From Stutzerimonas stutzeri (GTDB lineage: Bacteria; Pseudomonadota; Gammaproteobacteria; Pseudomonadales; Pseudomonadaceae): a DNA stretch of 64,000 bases. Below, in pieces: positions 27,711-36,462 of this stretch. The position numbers and the translations under genes were made by a program. Below the pieces are notes generated by a model that was given only the letters and a program-made list of their open reading frames with translations, did not search any database and was not told the DNA's origin. The first letter of the stretch is position 1. Each line of letters begins with the position of its first letter. The stretch is taken from assembly GCF_002890915.1 (NCBI RefSeq), contig NZ_POUT01000014.1:40073-104072 (forward strand). The letters run 5' to 3'.

Positions 27711-27740
27711 AAGGCCCGCAGCATGCTGCGGGCCTTTTTT
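27711..27740. terminator. Bidirectional terminator between uvrA and the catalase gene
   Basis: AAGGCCCGCAG, loop CATG, CTGCGGGCCTT followed by TTTT on the plus strand. On the minus strand the stem is followed by TTCGTTTTCG, so it can serve the convergent catalase gene too. Confidence 0.87.
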
Positions 27741-27751
27741 GCGGGCCTGGA

Positions 27752-29212
27752 TCAGGCCAGAGCGTCTTCCAGCGGAACGTCCAGGGCCTTGGCGATACCG
27801 CTGCCGTAGGCTGGGTCGGCAAGATAGCAGTGCTTGATATGGCGCAACTTGATGTGACGATCGACACCCCGCATCGAACGGGCAGTGTTCTCGAACAGAC
27901 GCTGCTGCTCGTCGGCCTGCATCAAGCGGAACAGGTTGCCCGGCTGGGTGAAGTAGTCGGCATCGTCGGCACGGTAATCGTAGCGATCCGCCGCGCCCTC
28001 CAGCGCCAGCGGCGGCTCGCTGAAGTCCGGCTGCTCGCGCCACTCGCCATAGGTGTTCGGCTCGTAGTGCAGACGGCCGCCCTGGTTGCCGTCCACGCGC
28101 ATGGCGCCATCGCGGTGATAGCTGTGTACCGGGCAACGCGGCGCATTCACCGGAATCTGGTGGTGGTTCACGCCGAGGCGATAGCGCTGCGCATCGCCGT
28201 AGGAGAACAGCCGACCCTGCAACATGCGGTCCGGCGAGAAGCTGATGCCGGGCACCACGTTGGCGGGGGTGAACGCGGCCTGCTCGACATCCTGGAAGTA
28301 GTTGTCCGGATTACGGTTCAGCTCGTAGTAGCCGACCTCGATCAGTGGATAGTCGGCATGCGGCCAGACTTTGGTCAGGTCGAACGGATGGTACGGCACC
28401 TTGGCCGCGTCGGCTTCCGGCATGAGCTGCACGTACATCGTCCAGCGCGGATACTCGCCCCGTTCGATCGCCTCGAACAGGTCGCGCTGCGAGCTTTCGC
28501 GGTCATTGGCGACGATCGCCGCGGCTTCGGCATCGGTCAGGTTCTTGATGCCCTGCTGGGTGCGGAAGTGGAACTTGACCCAGTAGCGCTCGTTCGCCGG
28601 GCTGATGAAGCTGTAGGTGTGCGAGCCGAAACCGTGCATATGACGGTAGGAAGCCGGGATACCGCGGTCGCCCATGACATAGGTGATCTGGTGCAGCGCC
28701 TCGGGCAGGCCGGTCCAGAAGTCCCAGTTGTTGTTGGCGCTGCGCATGTTGGTGCGCGGGTCGCGCTTGACCGCGTGATTGAGGTCGGGGAACTTCAGCG
28801 GGTCGCGGAAGAAGAACACCGGCGTGTTGTTGCCGACCATGTCCCAGTTGCCTTGCTCGGTGTAGAACTTCAGGGCATAGCCGCGGATGTCGCGCTCGGC
28901 GTCGGCGGCGCCGCGCTCGCCGGCCACGGTGGAGAAACGGGCGAACAACGGAGTGCGCTTGCCGATTTCGGAGAACAGTTGCGCCTTGGTGTAGCGGGTG
29001 ATGTCGTGGGTCACGACGAACTCGCCGAAGGCACCGGAACCCTTGGCGTGCATGCGCCGCTCCGGGATGACCTCGCGGTCGAAGTGCGCCAGCTTCTCCA
29101 GGAACCACACGTCCTGCAGCAGCATAGGGCCGCGCCGCCCCGCAGTCATCGAATTCTGGTTTTCGGCTACCGGCGCACCGGCAACGGTAGTGAGCTTAGG
29201 CTTGTCAGTCAT
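27752..29212 (-). CDS. katA: Monofunctional heme catalase
   Basis: Catalase turns hydrogen peroxide into water and oxygen. At 486 residues it is a small-subunit enzyme. The distal His is in RRMHAKGSGAFG (about residue 57) and the catalytic Asn in GNNTPVFFFRDP (about 129-130). The proximal heme Tyr is in RLFSYGDAQRYRLG (about 340). The start MTDKPKLTTVAG follows AAGGAGA. It is the first gene before rplQ, as katA is in P. aeruginosa. I did not find a convincing OxyR site upstream. Confidence 0.95.
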   Translation of the reverse strand: MTDKPKLTTVAGAPVAENQNSMTAGRRGPMLLQDVWFLEKLAHFDREVIPERRMHAKGSGAFGEFVVTHDITRYTKAQLFSEIGKRTPLFARFSTVAGERGAADAERDIRGYALKFYTEQGNWDMVGNNTPVFFFRDPLKFPDLNHAVKRDPRTNMRSANNNWDFWTGLPEALHQITYVMGDRGIPASYRHMHGFGSHTYSFISPANERYWVKFHFRTQQGIKNLTDAEAAAIVANDRESSQRDLFEAIERGEYPRWTMYVQLMPEADAAKVPYHPFDLTKVWPHADYPLIEVGYYELNRNPDNYFQDVEQAAFTPANVVPGISFSPDRMLQGRLFSYGDAQRYRLGVNHHQIPVNAPRCPVHSYHRDGAMRVDGNQGGRLHYEPNTYGEWREQPDFSEPPLALEGAADRYDYRADDADYFTQPGNLFRLMQADEQQRLFENTARSMRGVDRHIKLRHIKHCYLADPAYGSGIAKALDVPLEDALA

Positions 29213-29343
29213 GGCTGGATCTCCTTGGCATTCAACATTCGGGGGTATAGGCACCGGCTGGTTGAAAGCCATCATAGGAACCAAGCGCAACGCCGGCTAA
29301 TGAGGAAGGCCAACGCGTCCGATAGAGCAAATCTTTCAGACAT

Positions 29344-29372
29344 AAAAAAACCGAGCCCAGAGGCTCGGTTTT
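29344..29372 (-). terminator. Terminator of the alpha operon (after rplQ)
   Basis: AAAACCGAGCC, loop, GGCTCGGTTTT; on the minus strand the stem runs into TTTTTTTATG. It lies 18 bp after the rplQ stop. Confidence 0.88.
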
Positions 29373-29389
29373 CTTCGACAGCGCCGAAC

Positions 29390-29776
29390 TTACTCGGCAG
29401 CTTCCACCTCACCGGTGACCGGACGGTCAACCAGTTCGACGTAAGCCATCGGGGCGTTGTCGCCAGCGCGGAAACCGCACTTGAGGATACGCAGGTAGCC
29501 GCCCTGACGGGTGGCGTAGCGCTTGCCCAGGTCGTTGAACAGCTTACCCACGGCTGCTTTCGAACGGGTACGGTCGAAAGCCAGGCGGCGGTTGGCGACG
29601 CTGTCTTCCTTGGCCAGGGTGATCAGCGGCTCGGCAACGCGACGCAGTTCCTTGGCCTTGGGCAGGGTGGTCTTGATCAGTTCGTGCTCGAACAGCGACA
29701 CCGCCATGTTCTGGAACATGGCCTTGCGGTGGGCGCTGGTGCGGCTCAGGTGACGGCCACTTTTACGATGACGCAT
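29390..29776 (-). CDS. rplQ: 50S ribosomal protein L17
   Basis: L17 is a 128-residue large-subunit protein near the peptide exit tunnel. The start MRHRKSGRHLSRTSAHRKAM and the end YVELVDRP are characteristic, with the usual acidic tail. It is the last gene of the alpha operon, 45 bp after rpoA, and is followed by the operon terminator. Confidence 0.98.
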   Translation of the reverse strand: MRHRKSGRHLSRTSAHRKAMFQNMAVSLFEHELIKTTLPKAKELRRVAEPLITLAKEDSVANRRLAFDRTRSKAAVGKLFNDLGKRYATRQGGYLRILKCGFRAGDNAPMAYVELVDRPVTGEVEAAE

Positions 29777-29821
29777 GATTGAAATTCCTTACCAAACGTT
29801 CAGTTCGGTTACTGGGGACGA

Positions 29822-30823
29822 TCAGGCCGTGGCCTTATCGTCCTTCTTGAGACTTGCCGGCGGCCAGTTGTCCAGGCGCATACCGAGGGACAAACCACGC
29901 GAAGCCAGAACGTCCTTGATCTCGGTCAGGGACTTCTTGCCCAGGTTCGGCGTTTTCAACAGCTCCACTTCGGTGCGCTGGATCAGATCACCGATGTAGT
30001 AGATGTTTTCCGCCTTCAGGCAGTTGGCCGAACGTACGGTCAGCTCCAGGTCATCAACCGGACGCAACAGGATCGGATCGATCTCGTCTTCCTGCTCGAC
30101 AACCACCGGCTCGCTGTCGCCCTTGAGGTCGACGAACGCAGCCAGCTGCTGCTGCAGGATGGTCGCTGCACGACGGATCGCTTCTTCAGGATCCAGGGTG
30201 CCGTTGGTTTCCAGGTCGATGACCAGCTTGTCCAGGTTGGTACGCTGCTCGACACGGGCATTCTCGACCACATAAGCCACACGGCGAACCGGGCTGAAGG
30301 TGGCGTCGAGCTGCAGACGGCCGATGCTGCGGCTTTCGTCTTCATCGCTCTGACGCGCATCAGCAGGCTCGTAACCGCGGCCGCGAGCGACCTTGAGCTT
30401 CATGTTGAGCGAGCCGTTAGCCGCCAGGTTGGCGATCAGGTGATCGCCATTGACGATTTCGACATCGTGATCCAGCTGGATATCGGCAGCGGTCACAGCG
30501 CCCGCGCCCTTCTTCACCAGGCTCAAGGTCACTTCATCACGGCCGTGCAGCTTGATGGCGATACCTTTGAGGTTGAGCAGGATTTCGATCACATCTTCCT
30601 GCACACCCTCGATGGCGCTGTACTCGTGGAGCACACCGTCGATCTCGGCCTCGACCACAGCGCAGCCGGGCATGGAGGACAACAGGATACGACGCAGCGC
30701 GTTGCCCAGGGTGTGGCCAAAACCACGCTCGAGGGGCTCGAGAGTGATCTTGGCACGGGTCGGACTGACCACCTGCACATCGATATGGCGGGGGGTCAGG
30801 AACTCATTTACCGAACTCTGCAT
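29822..30823 (-). CDS. rpoA: RNA polymerase alpha subunit
   Basis: The 333-residue alpha subunit has the N-terminal assembly domain (about 1-235, GFGHTLGNALRRILLSSMPG) and the C-terminal domain (about 250-325, RPVDDLELTVRSANCLKAENI, with the 265-determinant Arg), which contacts UP elements and activators. Typical pseudomonad length. It is transcribed with rpsD upstream (22-bp gap) and rplQ downstream. Confidence 0.99.
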   Translation of the reverse strand: MQSSVNEFLTPRHIDVQVVSPTRAKITLEPLERGFGHTLGNALRRILLSSMPGCAVVEAEIDGVLHEYSAIEGVQEDVIEILLNLKGIAIKLHGRDEVTLSLVKKGAGAVTAADIQLDHDVEIVNGDHLIANLAANGSLNMKLKVARGRGYEPADARQSDEDESRSIGRLQLDATFSPVRRVAYVVENARVEQRTNLDKLVIDLETNGTLDPEEAIRRAATILQQQLAAFVDLKGDSEPVVVEQEDEIDPILLRPVDDLELTVRSANCLKAENIYYIGDLIQRTEVELLKTPNLGKKSLTEIKDVLASRGLSLGMRLDNWPPASLKKDDKATA

Positions 30824-30845
30824 GGATACACCTATTTTCTAGCCC

Positions 30846-31466
30846 TTACTTGGAGTAGAGCTCGACAATCAGGTTTTCGTTGATGTCGGCGGACAGATCG
30901 CTGCGAGCCGGAACATTCTTGAAAACACCGGATTTCTTGTCGGCGTCTACTTCGACCCATTCAACGCGACCGCGTTGAGCGCACAGTTCGAGGGCCTGGG
31001 CGATACGCAGCTGGTTACGGCACTTCTCGCGAACGGCAACCACGTCACCGGCCTTGACCTGGTAGGACGGGATATTCACGGTCTGACCGTTGACGGTGAT
31101 CGACTTGTGCGAGACCAGTTGGCGCGATTCGGCACGAGTGGAGCCGAAGCCCATGCGATACACGACGTTGTCCAGACGGCATTCGAGCAGTTGCAGCAGG
31201 TTCTCGCCGGTAGCGCCCTTGCGGCTGGCCGCTTCCTTGTAGTAACCGCTGAACTGGCGCTCGAGCACACCGTAGATACGGCGCACCTTCTGCTTTTCAC
31301 GCAGCTGGGTGCCGTAGTCGGACAGACGACCGCGACGCTGGCCGTGAACACCCGGCGGGGTTTCGATGTTGCACTTGGATTCGAGCGCGCGCGCACCACT
31401 CTTCAGGAAGAGATCGGTGCCTTCACGACGAGACAGTTTGCACTTGGGACCAATATAACGAGCCAT
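30846..31466 (-). CDS. rpsD: 30S ribosomal protein S4
   Basis: S4 (206 residues) nucleates 30S assembly on 16S rRNA. The start MARYIGPKCKLSRREGTDL and the S4 domain (about 96-160, CRLDNVVYRMGFGSTRAESRQLVSHK) are clear. In E. coli S4 is the translational repressor of the alpha operon; whether the rpsM leader here has the same pseudoknot cannot be told by eye. Confidence 0.99.
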   Translation of the reverse strand: MARYIGPKCKLSRREGTDLFLKSGARALESKCNIETPPGVHGQRRGRLSDYGTQLREKQKVRRIYGVLERQFSGYYKEAASRKGATGENLLQLLECRLDNVVYRMGFGSTRAESRQLVSHKSITVNGQTVNIPSYQVKAGDVVAVREKCRNQLRIAQALELCAQRGRVEWVEVDADKKSGVFKNVPARSDLSADINENLIVELYSK

Positions 31467-31483
31467 TCTTCACTGTCTCCTGA

Positions 31484-31873
31484 TTACACGCGGCGCTTCT
31501 TCGGCGGACGGCACCCGTTGTGCGGGATCGGCGTCACGTCGGTGATGCTGGCGATTTTATAGCCACATGCGTTCAATGCACGCACAGCGGACTCACGACC
31601 CGGGCCCGGGCCCTTGACGTTGACGTCGAGGTTCTTCAGGCCGTACTCCAGAGCAGCCTGGCCGGCGCGCTCTGCGGCGATCTGGGCAGCGAACGGAGTG
31701 CTCTTGCGCGAGCCACGGAAACCGGAACCACCCGAGGTAGCCCAGGACAAAGCGTTGCCCTGGCGGTCGGTGATGGTCACGATGGTGTTGTTGAAAGACG
31801 CATGGATGTGGGCGATGCCATCAACCACTGTCTTTTTGACTTTCTTACGAGGACGAGCAGCAGGTTTTGCCAT
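31484..31873 (-). CDS. rpsK: 30S ribosomal protein S11
   Basis: S11 lies on the 30S platform by the mRNA exit. The 129 residues include [29 protein letters not shown] split in the usual way, and the C-terminal [21 protein letters not shown], which is the family hallmark. Its Asn in PIPHNG is the isoaspartate site seen in E. coli. It sits 18 bp after rpsM in the alpha operon. Confidence 0.99.
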
Positions 31874-31891
31874 GACTAAATTCCTACGCGA

Positions 31892-32248
31892 TTACTTGCG
31901 GATCGGCTTGCGCGGGCCCTTACGGGTACGTGCGTTGGTCTTGGTGCGCTGACCGCGAACCGGCAGACCACGACGATGACGCAGGCCGCGGTAGCAACCC
32001 AGGTCCATCAAGCGTTTGATTTTCATGTTGACTTCGCGACGCAGGTCGCCTTCAACGATGAATTTGCCGACTTCGCCGCGCAGCAGTTCGACCTGCTCGT
32101 CGGAGAGATCCTTGATCTTTGCTGCCGGATTCACGCCGGTAGCGGCACAGATTTCCTGTGCACGGGTGCGACCAACACCGTAGATGTAGGTCAGCGAGAT
32201 AACAGTGTGCTTGTTATCCGGAATGTTGACGCCTGCAATACGGGCCAT
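31892..32248 (-). CDS. rpsM: 30S ribosomal protein S13
   Basis: S13 (118 residues) forms intersubunit bridges at the 30S head. It begins MARIAGVNIPDNKHTVISL and ends with the basic tail GQRTKTNARTRKGPRKPIRK. It is the first gene of the alpha operon. The 129 bp before it contain a strong hairpin that separates it from rpmJ. Confidence 0.99.
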   Translation of the reverse strand: MARIAGVNIPDNKHTVISLTYIYGVGRTRAQEICAATGVNPAAKIKDLSDEQVELLRGEVGKFIVEGDLRREVNMKIKRLMDLGCYRGLRHRRGLPVRGQRTKTNARTRKGPRKPIRK

Positions 32249-32333
32249 TCAGTGAAACTCCAATTGACAGCTACCTACGCCCCGGAAGCCAAGAAAAGGG
32301 CGCGAGATATTAACGCTGTAAAAACAAATATTC

Positions 32334-32361
32334 AACCCGGCAGCGCACTAGCTGCCGGGTT
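32334..32361 (-). terminator. Hairpin between rpmJ and rpsM (possible terminator/attenuator)
   Basis: AACCCGGCAGC, loop GCACTA, GCTGCCGGGTT is a perfect 11-bp stem. On the minus strand it is followed by GAATATTTGTTTTTACAG, so the T-run starts several bases late. It could partly end the spc operon or form part of the alpha-operon leader. Confidence 0.55.
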
Positions 32362-32377
32362 CTGACGCCTTACACAA

Positions 32378-32494
32378 TCAGCCTTGGCGCTGCTTGTGAC
32401 GCGGTTCCGCGCTGCAGATCACGCGCACGACACCGTCGCGACGGATGATCTTGCAGTTACGGCACAGCTTTTTCACCGATGCACGAACTTTCAT
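32378..32494 (-). CDS. rpmJ: 50S ribosomal protein L36
   Basis: This 38-residue protein reads MKVRASVKKLCRNCKIIRRD at the start, with the zinc ligands C11, C14, C27 and H33 of the zinc-binding (C+) form. The zinc form is normally replaced by a zinc-free paralogue under Zur control in zinc starvation; that paralogue is not in this window. It is the last gene of the spc cluster, 29 bp after secY. Confidence 0.98.
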   Translation of the reverse strand: MKVRASVKKLCRNCKIIRRDGVVRVICSAEPRHKQRQG

Positions 32495-32523
32495 CACCAA
32501 CTCCTAGAACCTTACGAACCATC

Positions 32524-33852
32524 TCAGCGGAGCATGCCGCTGCCATAGCTCTTCAGGTTGGCTTTCTTCATCAGGGAATCGTACTGGTGCGACATGAGGT
32601 GTGATTGCACTTGCGACATGAAGTCCATCACAACCACCACCACGATCAGCAACGAGGTCCCACCAAGGTAGAACGGCACATTGGCTGCAACCACAAGGAA
32701 CTGGGGCAGCAGGCAGACAGCCGTCATGTACAGGGCACCGAACATGGTCAAGCGGGTCAGAACGCCATCGATATAGCGCGCCGACTGCTCACCAGGACGA
32801 ATCCCCGGGATAAATGCACCAGACTTCTTCAGATTCTCCGCGACATCCTTGGGATTGAACATCAATGCCGTGTAGAAGAAGCAGAAGAAAATGATTCCAG
32901 CGCTGAACAGCAGGATATTCAAAGGCTGACCAGGAGCGATCGCCTGAGAAATATCGGCCAACCAGCTCATGCTCTCGGACTGGCCGAACCACTGCCCCAA
33001 GGACGCCGGGAACAGCAGGATGCTGCTGGCGAAGATGGCCGGAATGACCCCCGCCATGTTCACTTTCAACGGCAGATGACTGGTCTGCGCAGCGAAGACC
33101 TTACGGCCCTGCTGGCGCTTGGCGTAGTGCACCGCGATGCGGCGCTGCCCACGCTCGATGAAGACCACGAAACCGATGATCGCAACAGCCAGCAGGCCTA
33201 CCGCGAGCAAGGCGATGATGTTGATATCACCCTGGCGAGCCGACTCGAAGGATTGGCCGAGGGCACCCGGCAAGCCGGCGACGATACCGGCGAAGATCAG
33301 CATCGAAATACCGTTGCCGACCCCACGCTCGGTGATCTGCTCGCCAAGCCACATCATGAACATCGCACCCGCCACGAAGGTGGTGACGGCCACGAAGTAG
33401 AAGCCGAAATCGTTGCTGAACGCGACACCTTGCCCCGCCAGCCCGACCGACATCCCGACAGCCTGGACGATCGCCAGCACCAACGTACCGTAACGCGTGT
33501 ACTGACTGATCTTCCGCCGGCCGGCCTCGCCCTCTTTCTTCAACTGCTCCAGCTGTGGGCTGACAGCGGTCATGAGCTGCATGATGATCGAGGCCGAGAT
33601 GTACGGCATGATCCCCAGTGCAAAGATGCTCATGCGCTCCAGCGCACCGCCGGAAAACATGTTGAACAAGCTAAGGATGGTCCCCTCGTTCTGACGGAAC
33701 AGCTCGGCCAGCCGGTCGGGATTGATCCCGGGCACCGGGATGTGTGCGCCAATCCGGTAGACGATGATCGCCATGAACAGAAAGCGCAGACGAGCCCAGA
33801 GTTCGGACAGCCCACCATTACTCAGCGCGGAGAGAGCACCTTGCTTAGCCAT
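32524..33852 (-). CDS. secY: Preprotein translocase subunit SecY
   Basis: SecY is the protein-conducting channel of the inner membrane. The 442-residue sequence has ten TM segments, starts near MAKQGALSALSNGGLSELWA, and includes GIMPYISASIIMQLM and FIPGIRPGEQSARYID (cytoplasmic loop before the last TMs). It is co-transcribed with rplO immediately upstream with no gap. Its partner SecE is encoded at 59139-59507. Confidence 0.99.
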   Translation of the reverse strand: MAKQGALSALSNGGLSELWARLRFLFMAIIVYRIGAHIPVPGINPDRLAELFRQNEGTILSLFNMFSGGALERMSIFALGIMPYISASIIMQLMTAVSPQLEQLKKEGEAGRRKISQYTRYGTLVLAIVQAVGMSVGLAGQGVAFSNDFGFYFVAVTTFVAGAMFMMWLGEQITERGVGNGISMLIFAGIVAGLPGALGQSFESARQGDINIIALLAVGLLAVAIIGFVVFIERGQRRIAVHYAKRQQGRKVFAAQTSHLPLKVNMAGVIPAIFASSILLFPASLGQWFGQSESMSWLADISQAIAPGQPLNILLFSAGIIFFCFFYTALMFNPKDVAENLKKSGAFIPGIRPGEQSARYIDGVLTRLTMFGALYMTAVCLLPQFLVVAANVPFYLGGTSLLIVVVVVMDFMSQVQSHLMSHQYDSLMKKANLKSYGSGMLR

Positions 33853-34287
33853 TTATTCCTCGAACTTGCCGCCAGCTGCTTCGATAGCCGCACGCGCACC
33901 CTTGGTGGCTGCGATGCCCTTGAGAGTAACCGCACGCCCAACCTCGCCGGACAGCATGACTTTCACACGCTGCACGTTCTGGTTGATGACGTTGGCGTCT
34001 TTCAGGCTCTGCACGGTCACTACATCACCTTCCACCTTGGCCAGCTCGGAAGTACGCACTTCTGCGCGATCCATGGCCTTCAGGGAGACGAAGCCAAACT
34101 TCGGCAGGCGACGGTGCAACGGCTGCTGACCGCCTTCGAACCCGGGCGCGATCTTGCCGCCGGAGCGGGAAGTCTGGCCCTTGTGGCCACGGCCACCGGT
34201 CTTGCCGAGACCGCTACCAATACCACGGCCCGGACGCAGCTTCTCGCGACGGGCACCCGGCGCGGAACGTAGATCGTTCAATTGCAT
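33853..34287 (-). CDS. rplO: 50S ribosomal protein L15
   Basis: L15 (144 residues) is a late 50S assembly protein. The Gly/Arg-rich N-terminus [20 protein letters not shown], the [20 protein letters not shown] stretch and the C-terminal [12 protein letters not shown] are typical. It lies 2 bp after rpmD and directly abuts secY. Confidence 0.99.
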
Positions 34288-34289
34288 GA

Positions 34290-34472
34290 TTAACCCTCCA
34301 CACGGAGAAGGTAGTAGGCCTTGTTGATCATGCCGCGATTCTCAGGAGTGTCCTGGACTTCGACGGTATGACCGATACGACGCAGGCCGAGACCCTTGAC
34401 GCAAGCCTTGTGGTTAGCCAGACGGCCGTTCACGCTCTTGACCAGCGTGACTTTGACAGTAGCGTTAGCCAT
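34290..34472 (-). CDS. rpmD: 50S ribosomal protein L30
   Basis: A 60-residue protein beginning [20 protein letters not shown], containing [20 protein letters not shown] and ending in AYYLLRVEG, the L30 pattern. A longer frame upstream overlaps rpsE and is not coding. It sits 2 bp after rpsE in the spc operon. Confidence 0.97.
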
Positions 34473-34474
34473 GG

Positions 34475-34975
34475 TTAGAGAATCTCCTCGACGCTCTTGC
34501 CACGCTTGGCGGCGACCGACTCCGGCGACTGCATGGCCTTCAGACCCTTGAACGTGGCATGCACCACGTTGACCGGGTTGGTGGAGCCGTAGCACTTGGC
34601 CAGGACGTTCTGCACACCAGCAACTTCCAGGATGGCGCGCATGGCACCACCGGCGATCACACCCGTACCTTCGGAGGCAGGCTGCATGTAGATCTTGGAT
34701 GCGCCGTGCGCGGCCTTGGTCGGGTACTGCAGCGTGGTGCCGTTCAGGTCGACCTGGATCATGTTGCGGCGAGCCGCTTCCATGGCCTTCTGGATGGCAG
34801 CCGGCACTTCGCGGGACTTGCCACGACCGAAACCGACGCGACCCTTGCCGTCACCCACCACGGTCAACGCGGTGAAGGTGAAGATACGGCCACCCTTTAC
34901 AGTCTTTGCGACGCGGTTAACTTGAACCAGCTTCTCGATGTAGCCTTCGTCGCGCTTTTGCTCGTTATTTGCCAT
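34475..34975 (-). CDS. rpsE: 30S ribosomal protein S5
   Basis: S5 (166 residues) helps keep translation accurate. The N-terminal double-stranded RNA-binding domain (about 12-75) contains LVQVNRVAKTVKGGRIFTF and VGDGKGRVGFGRGKSREV; the C-terminal domain follows with GVIAGGAMRAILEVAG. The VKGGR loop, where spectinomycin resistance changes occur, looks wild type. Confidence 0.99.
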   Translation of the reverse strand: MANNEQKRDEGYIEKLVQVNRVAKTVKGGRIFTFTALTVVGDGKGRVGFGRGKSREVPAAIQKAMEAARRNMIQVDLNGTTLQYPTKAAHGASKIYMQPASEGTGVIAGGAMRAILEVAGVQNVLAKCYGSTNPVNVVHATFKGLKAMQSPESVAAKRGKSVEEIL

Positions 34976-34978
34976 AAC

Positions 34979-35329
34979 TTAGAACTCCAGCCCGCCTTCA
35001 CGAGCAGCATCAGCCAGTGCCTTCACACGACCGTGGTACTTGAAGCCAGAACGGTCGAACGCCACCTGGGTGACACCTGCGGCTTTCGCACGCTCAGCGA
35101 CCAGCTGACCGACTTTCTTGGCAGCTTCGACGTTGCCGGTGGCCCCATCGCGCAATTCTTTGTCCAGAGTCGAGGCGCTGGCCAGGACCTTGCCGCCGTC
35201 GGCCGAAAGGACCTGGGCGTAGATGTGCTGGGAAGAGCGGTACACACAAAGGCGTACGGTTTCCAGCTCGCGCATCTTCAGGCGTGCCTTGCGAGCGCGA
35301 CGCAGACGAGTTTCTTTCTTTACGCTCAT
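34979..35329 (-). CDS. rplR: 50S ribosomal protein L18
   Basis: L18 (116 residues) binds 5S rRNA in the central protuberance. MSVKKETRLRRARKARLKMR, RLCVYRSSQHIYAQVLS and the end FDRSGFKYHGRVKALADAAR match the family. It is 3 bp from rpsE and 10 bp from rplF. Confidence 0.99.
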   Translation of the reverse strand: MSVKKETRLRRARKARLKMRELETVRLCVYRSSQHIYAQVLSADGGKVLASASTLDKELRDGATGNVEAAKKVGQLVAERAKAAGVTQVAFDRSGFKYHGRVKALADAAREGGLEF

Positions 35330-35339
35330 TTGCTATGCC

Positions 35340-35873
35340 CTACTTCTTCTTAGCTTCTTTGCGACGGACTACTTCATCCGAGTAACGTACGCCCTTGCCT
35401 TTGTAAGGCTCCGGACGACGGAAATCGCGGATTTCAGCAGCCACCTGACCGACCAGTTGCTTGTCGACACCCTTGATCAGGATATCGGTCTGGCTGGGGG
35501 TTTCAGCGGTAACGCCTTGCGGCAGTTCGTAATCCACCGGATGCGAGAAGCCGAGAGCCAGGGACAGCACTTGACCTTTGGCTTGCGCCTTGTAACCGAC
35601 GCCGACCAGCTGGAGCTTGCGCTCGAAGCCTTGGCTGACACCGATGACCATGTTGTTGACCAGCGCACGCGTGGTGCCGGCCATGGCGCGAGTCTGCTGG
35701 TCGCCATTGCGACCGGCGAAACGCAGCTCGCCCGAGTCCTGGATGACTTCCACGGACGGATGGACGTTCAGTTCGAGAGCGCCCTTGGCACCCTTCACCG
35801 AAAGCTGCTGGCCGGACATCTTGACTTCGACGCCAGCGGGCAGCTTGACGGGGTTCTTAGCAACGCGAGACAT
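35340..35873 (-). CDS. rplF: 50S ribosomal protein L6
   Basis: L6 (177 residues) has two repeated domains near the factor-binding site. The sequence starts MSRVAKNPVKLPAGVEVKM and carries the C-terminal signature RRPEPYKGKGVRYSDEVVRR. It lies 12 bp after rpsH. Confidence 0.99.
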   Translation of the reverse strand: MSRVAKNPVKLPAGVEVKMSGQQLSVKGAKGALELNVHPSVEVIQDSGELRFAGRNGDQQTRAMAGTTRALVNNMVIGVSQGFERKLQLVGVGYKAQAKGQVLSLALGFSHPVDYELPQGVTAETPSQTDILIKGVDKQLVGQVAAEIRDFRRPEPYKGKGVRYSDEVVRRKEAKKK

Positions 35874-35885
35874 GCCTATCCCCCC

Positions 35886-36278
35886 TTAGAACACAGTGCA
35901 GAGCACTTCGCCGCCAACACCAGCAGCGCGAGCAGCCCGATCGGTCATCACACCCTTGTTGGTGGAAACGATCGAAACGCCCAGCCCGCCACGTACTTTC
36001 GGCAACTGGTCAACGGATTTGTACTGGCGCAGGCCAGGACGACTTACGCGCTTGAGTTCCTCGATGACCGGACGGCCTTCGAAGTACTTCAGCTCGATGG
36101 ACAGTTGCGGCTTGGCGTCGCCACTGACCTGGTATCCCGCGATATAGCCTTCGCCCTGAAGAACATTGGCTACAGCCACCTTCAGAGTGGAAGACGGCAT
36201 GCTTACGACGGACTTTTCGGCCATCTGGGCATTACGGATACGAGTTAGCATGTCCGCTAACGGGTCCTGCATACTCAT
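35886..36278 (-). CDS. rpsH: 30S ribosomal protein S8
   Basis: S8 (130 residues) is a primary 16S-binding protein and, in E. coli, the repressor of the spc operon. MSMQDPLADMLTRIRNAQ and the C-terminal GVSIVSTNKGVMTDRAARAA are characteristic. The 184 bp before it hold two hairpins and a strong promoter, so it may start a separate transcript. Confidence 0.99.
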   Translation of the reverse strand: MSMQDPLADMLTRIRNAQMAEKSVVSMPSSTLKVAVANVLQGEGYIAGYQVSGDAKPQLSIELKYFEGRPVIEELKRVSRPGLRQYKSVDQLPKVRGGLGVSIVSTNKGVMTDRAARAAGVGGEVLCTVF

Positions 36279-36376
36279 GGGCTCTTAGCTCCTAAAACGA
36301 ATAAATAAGCCTTTGTACGGCTCGTGTCGCCAACGTGCGAGCAAGCGCAAAAATGCGAGGCTCAGGCGAGCCGGAC

Positions 36377-36405
36377 ATTCTAGAGACACCCCAGAAACGA
36401 ATCAA
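36377..36405 (-). promoter_or_regulatory. Promoter between rpsN and rpsH
   Basis: On the minus strand TTGATT (36400-36405) and TAGAAT (36377-36382) are spaced by exactly 17 bp. The -35 lies in the distal arm of the terminator hairpin at 36401-36424, so the two share sequence. The transcript would start about 90 bp before rpsH. Confidence 0.65.
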
Positions 36406-36451
36406 GCCCCAGAAGGGGCTTGATCGATAAACAAACAGGGCGCCAGCGCCC
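36401..36451 (-). terminator. Tandem terminator-like hairpins after rpsN
   Basis: First hairpin on the transcript: GGGCG/CGCCC (36438-36451), followed by TGTTTGTTTAT. The second is ATCAAGCCCC/GGGGCTTGAT (36401-36424), followed by TCGTTTCTGG. They begin 12 bases past the rpsN stop, inside what is usually one continuous spc operon. Confidence 0.65.
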
Positions 36452-36462
36452 CGTTCGTCTTG

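Noticed and set aside
29213..29340. OxyR site before the catalase gene
   Set aside because: Several ATAG/CTAT pieces occur but not in the ATAG-N7-CTAT-N7-ATAG-N7-CTAT spacing.
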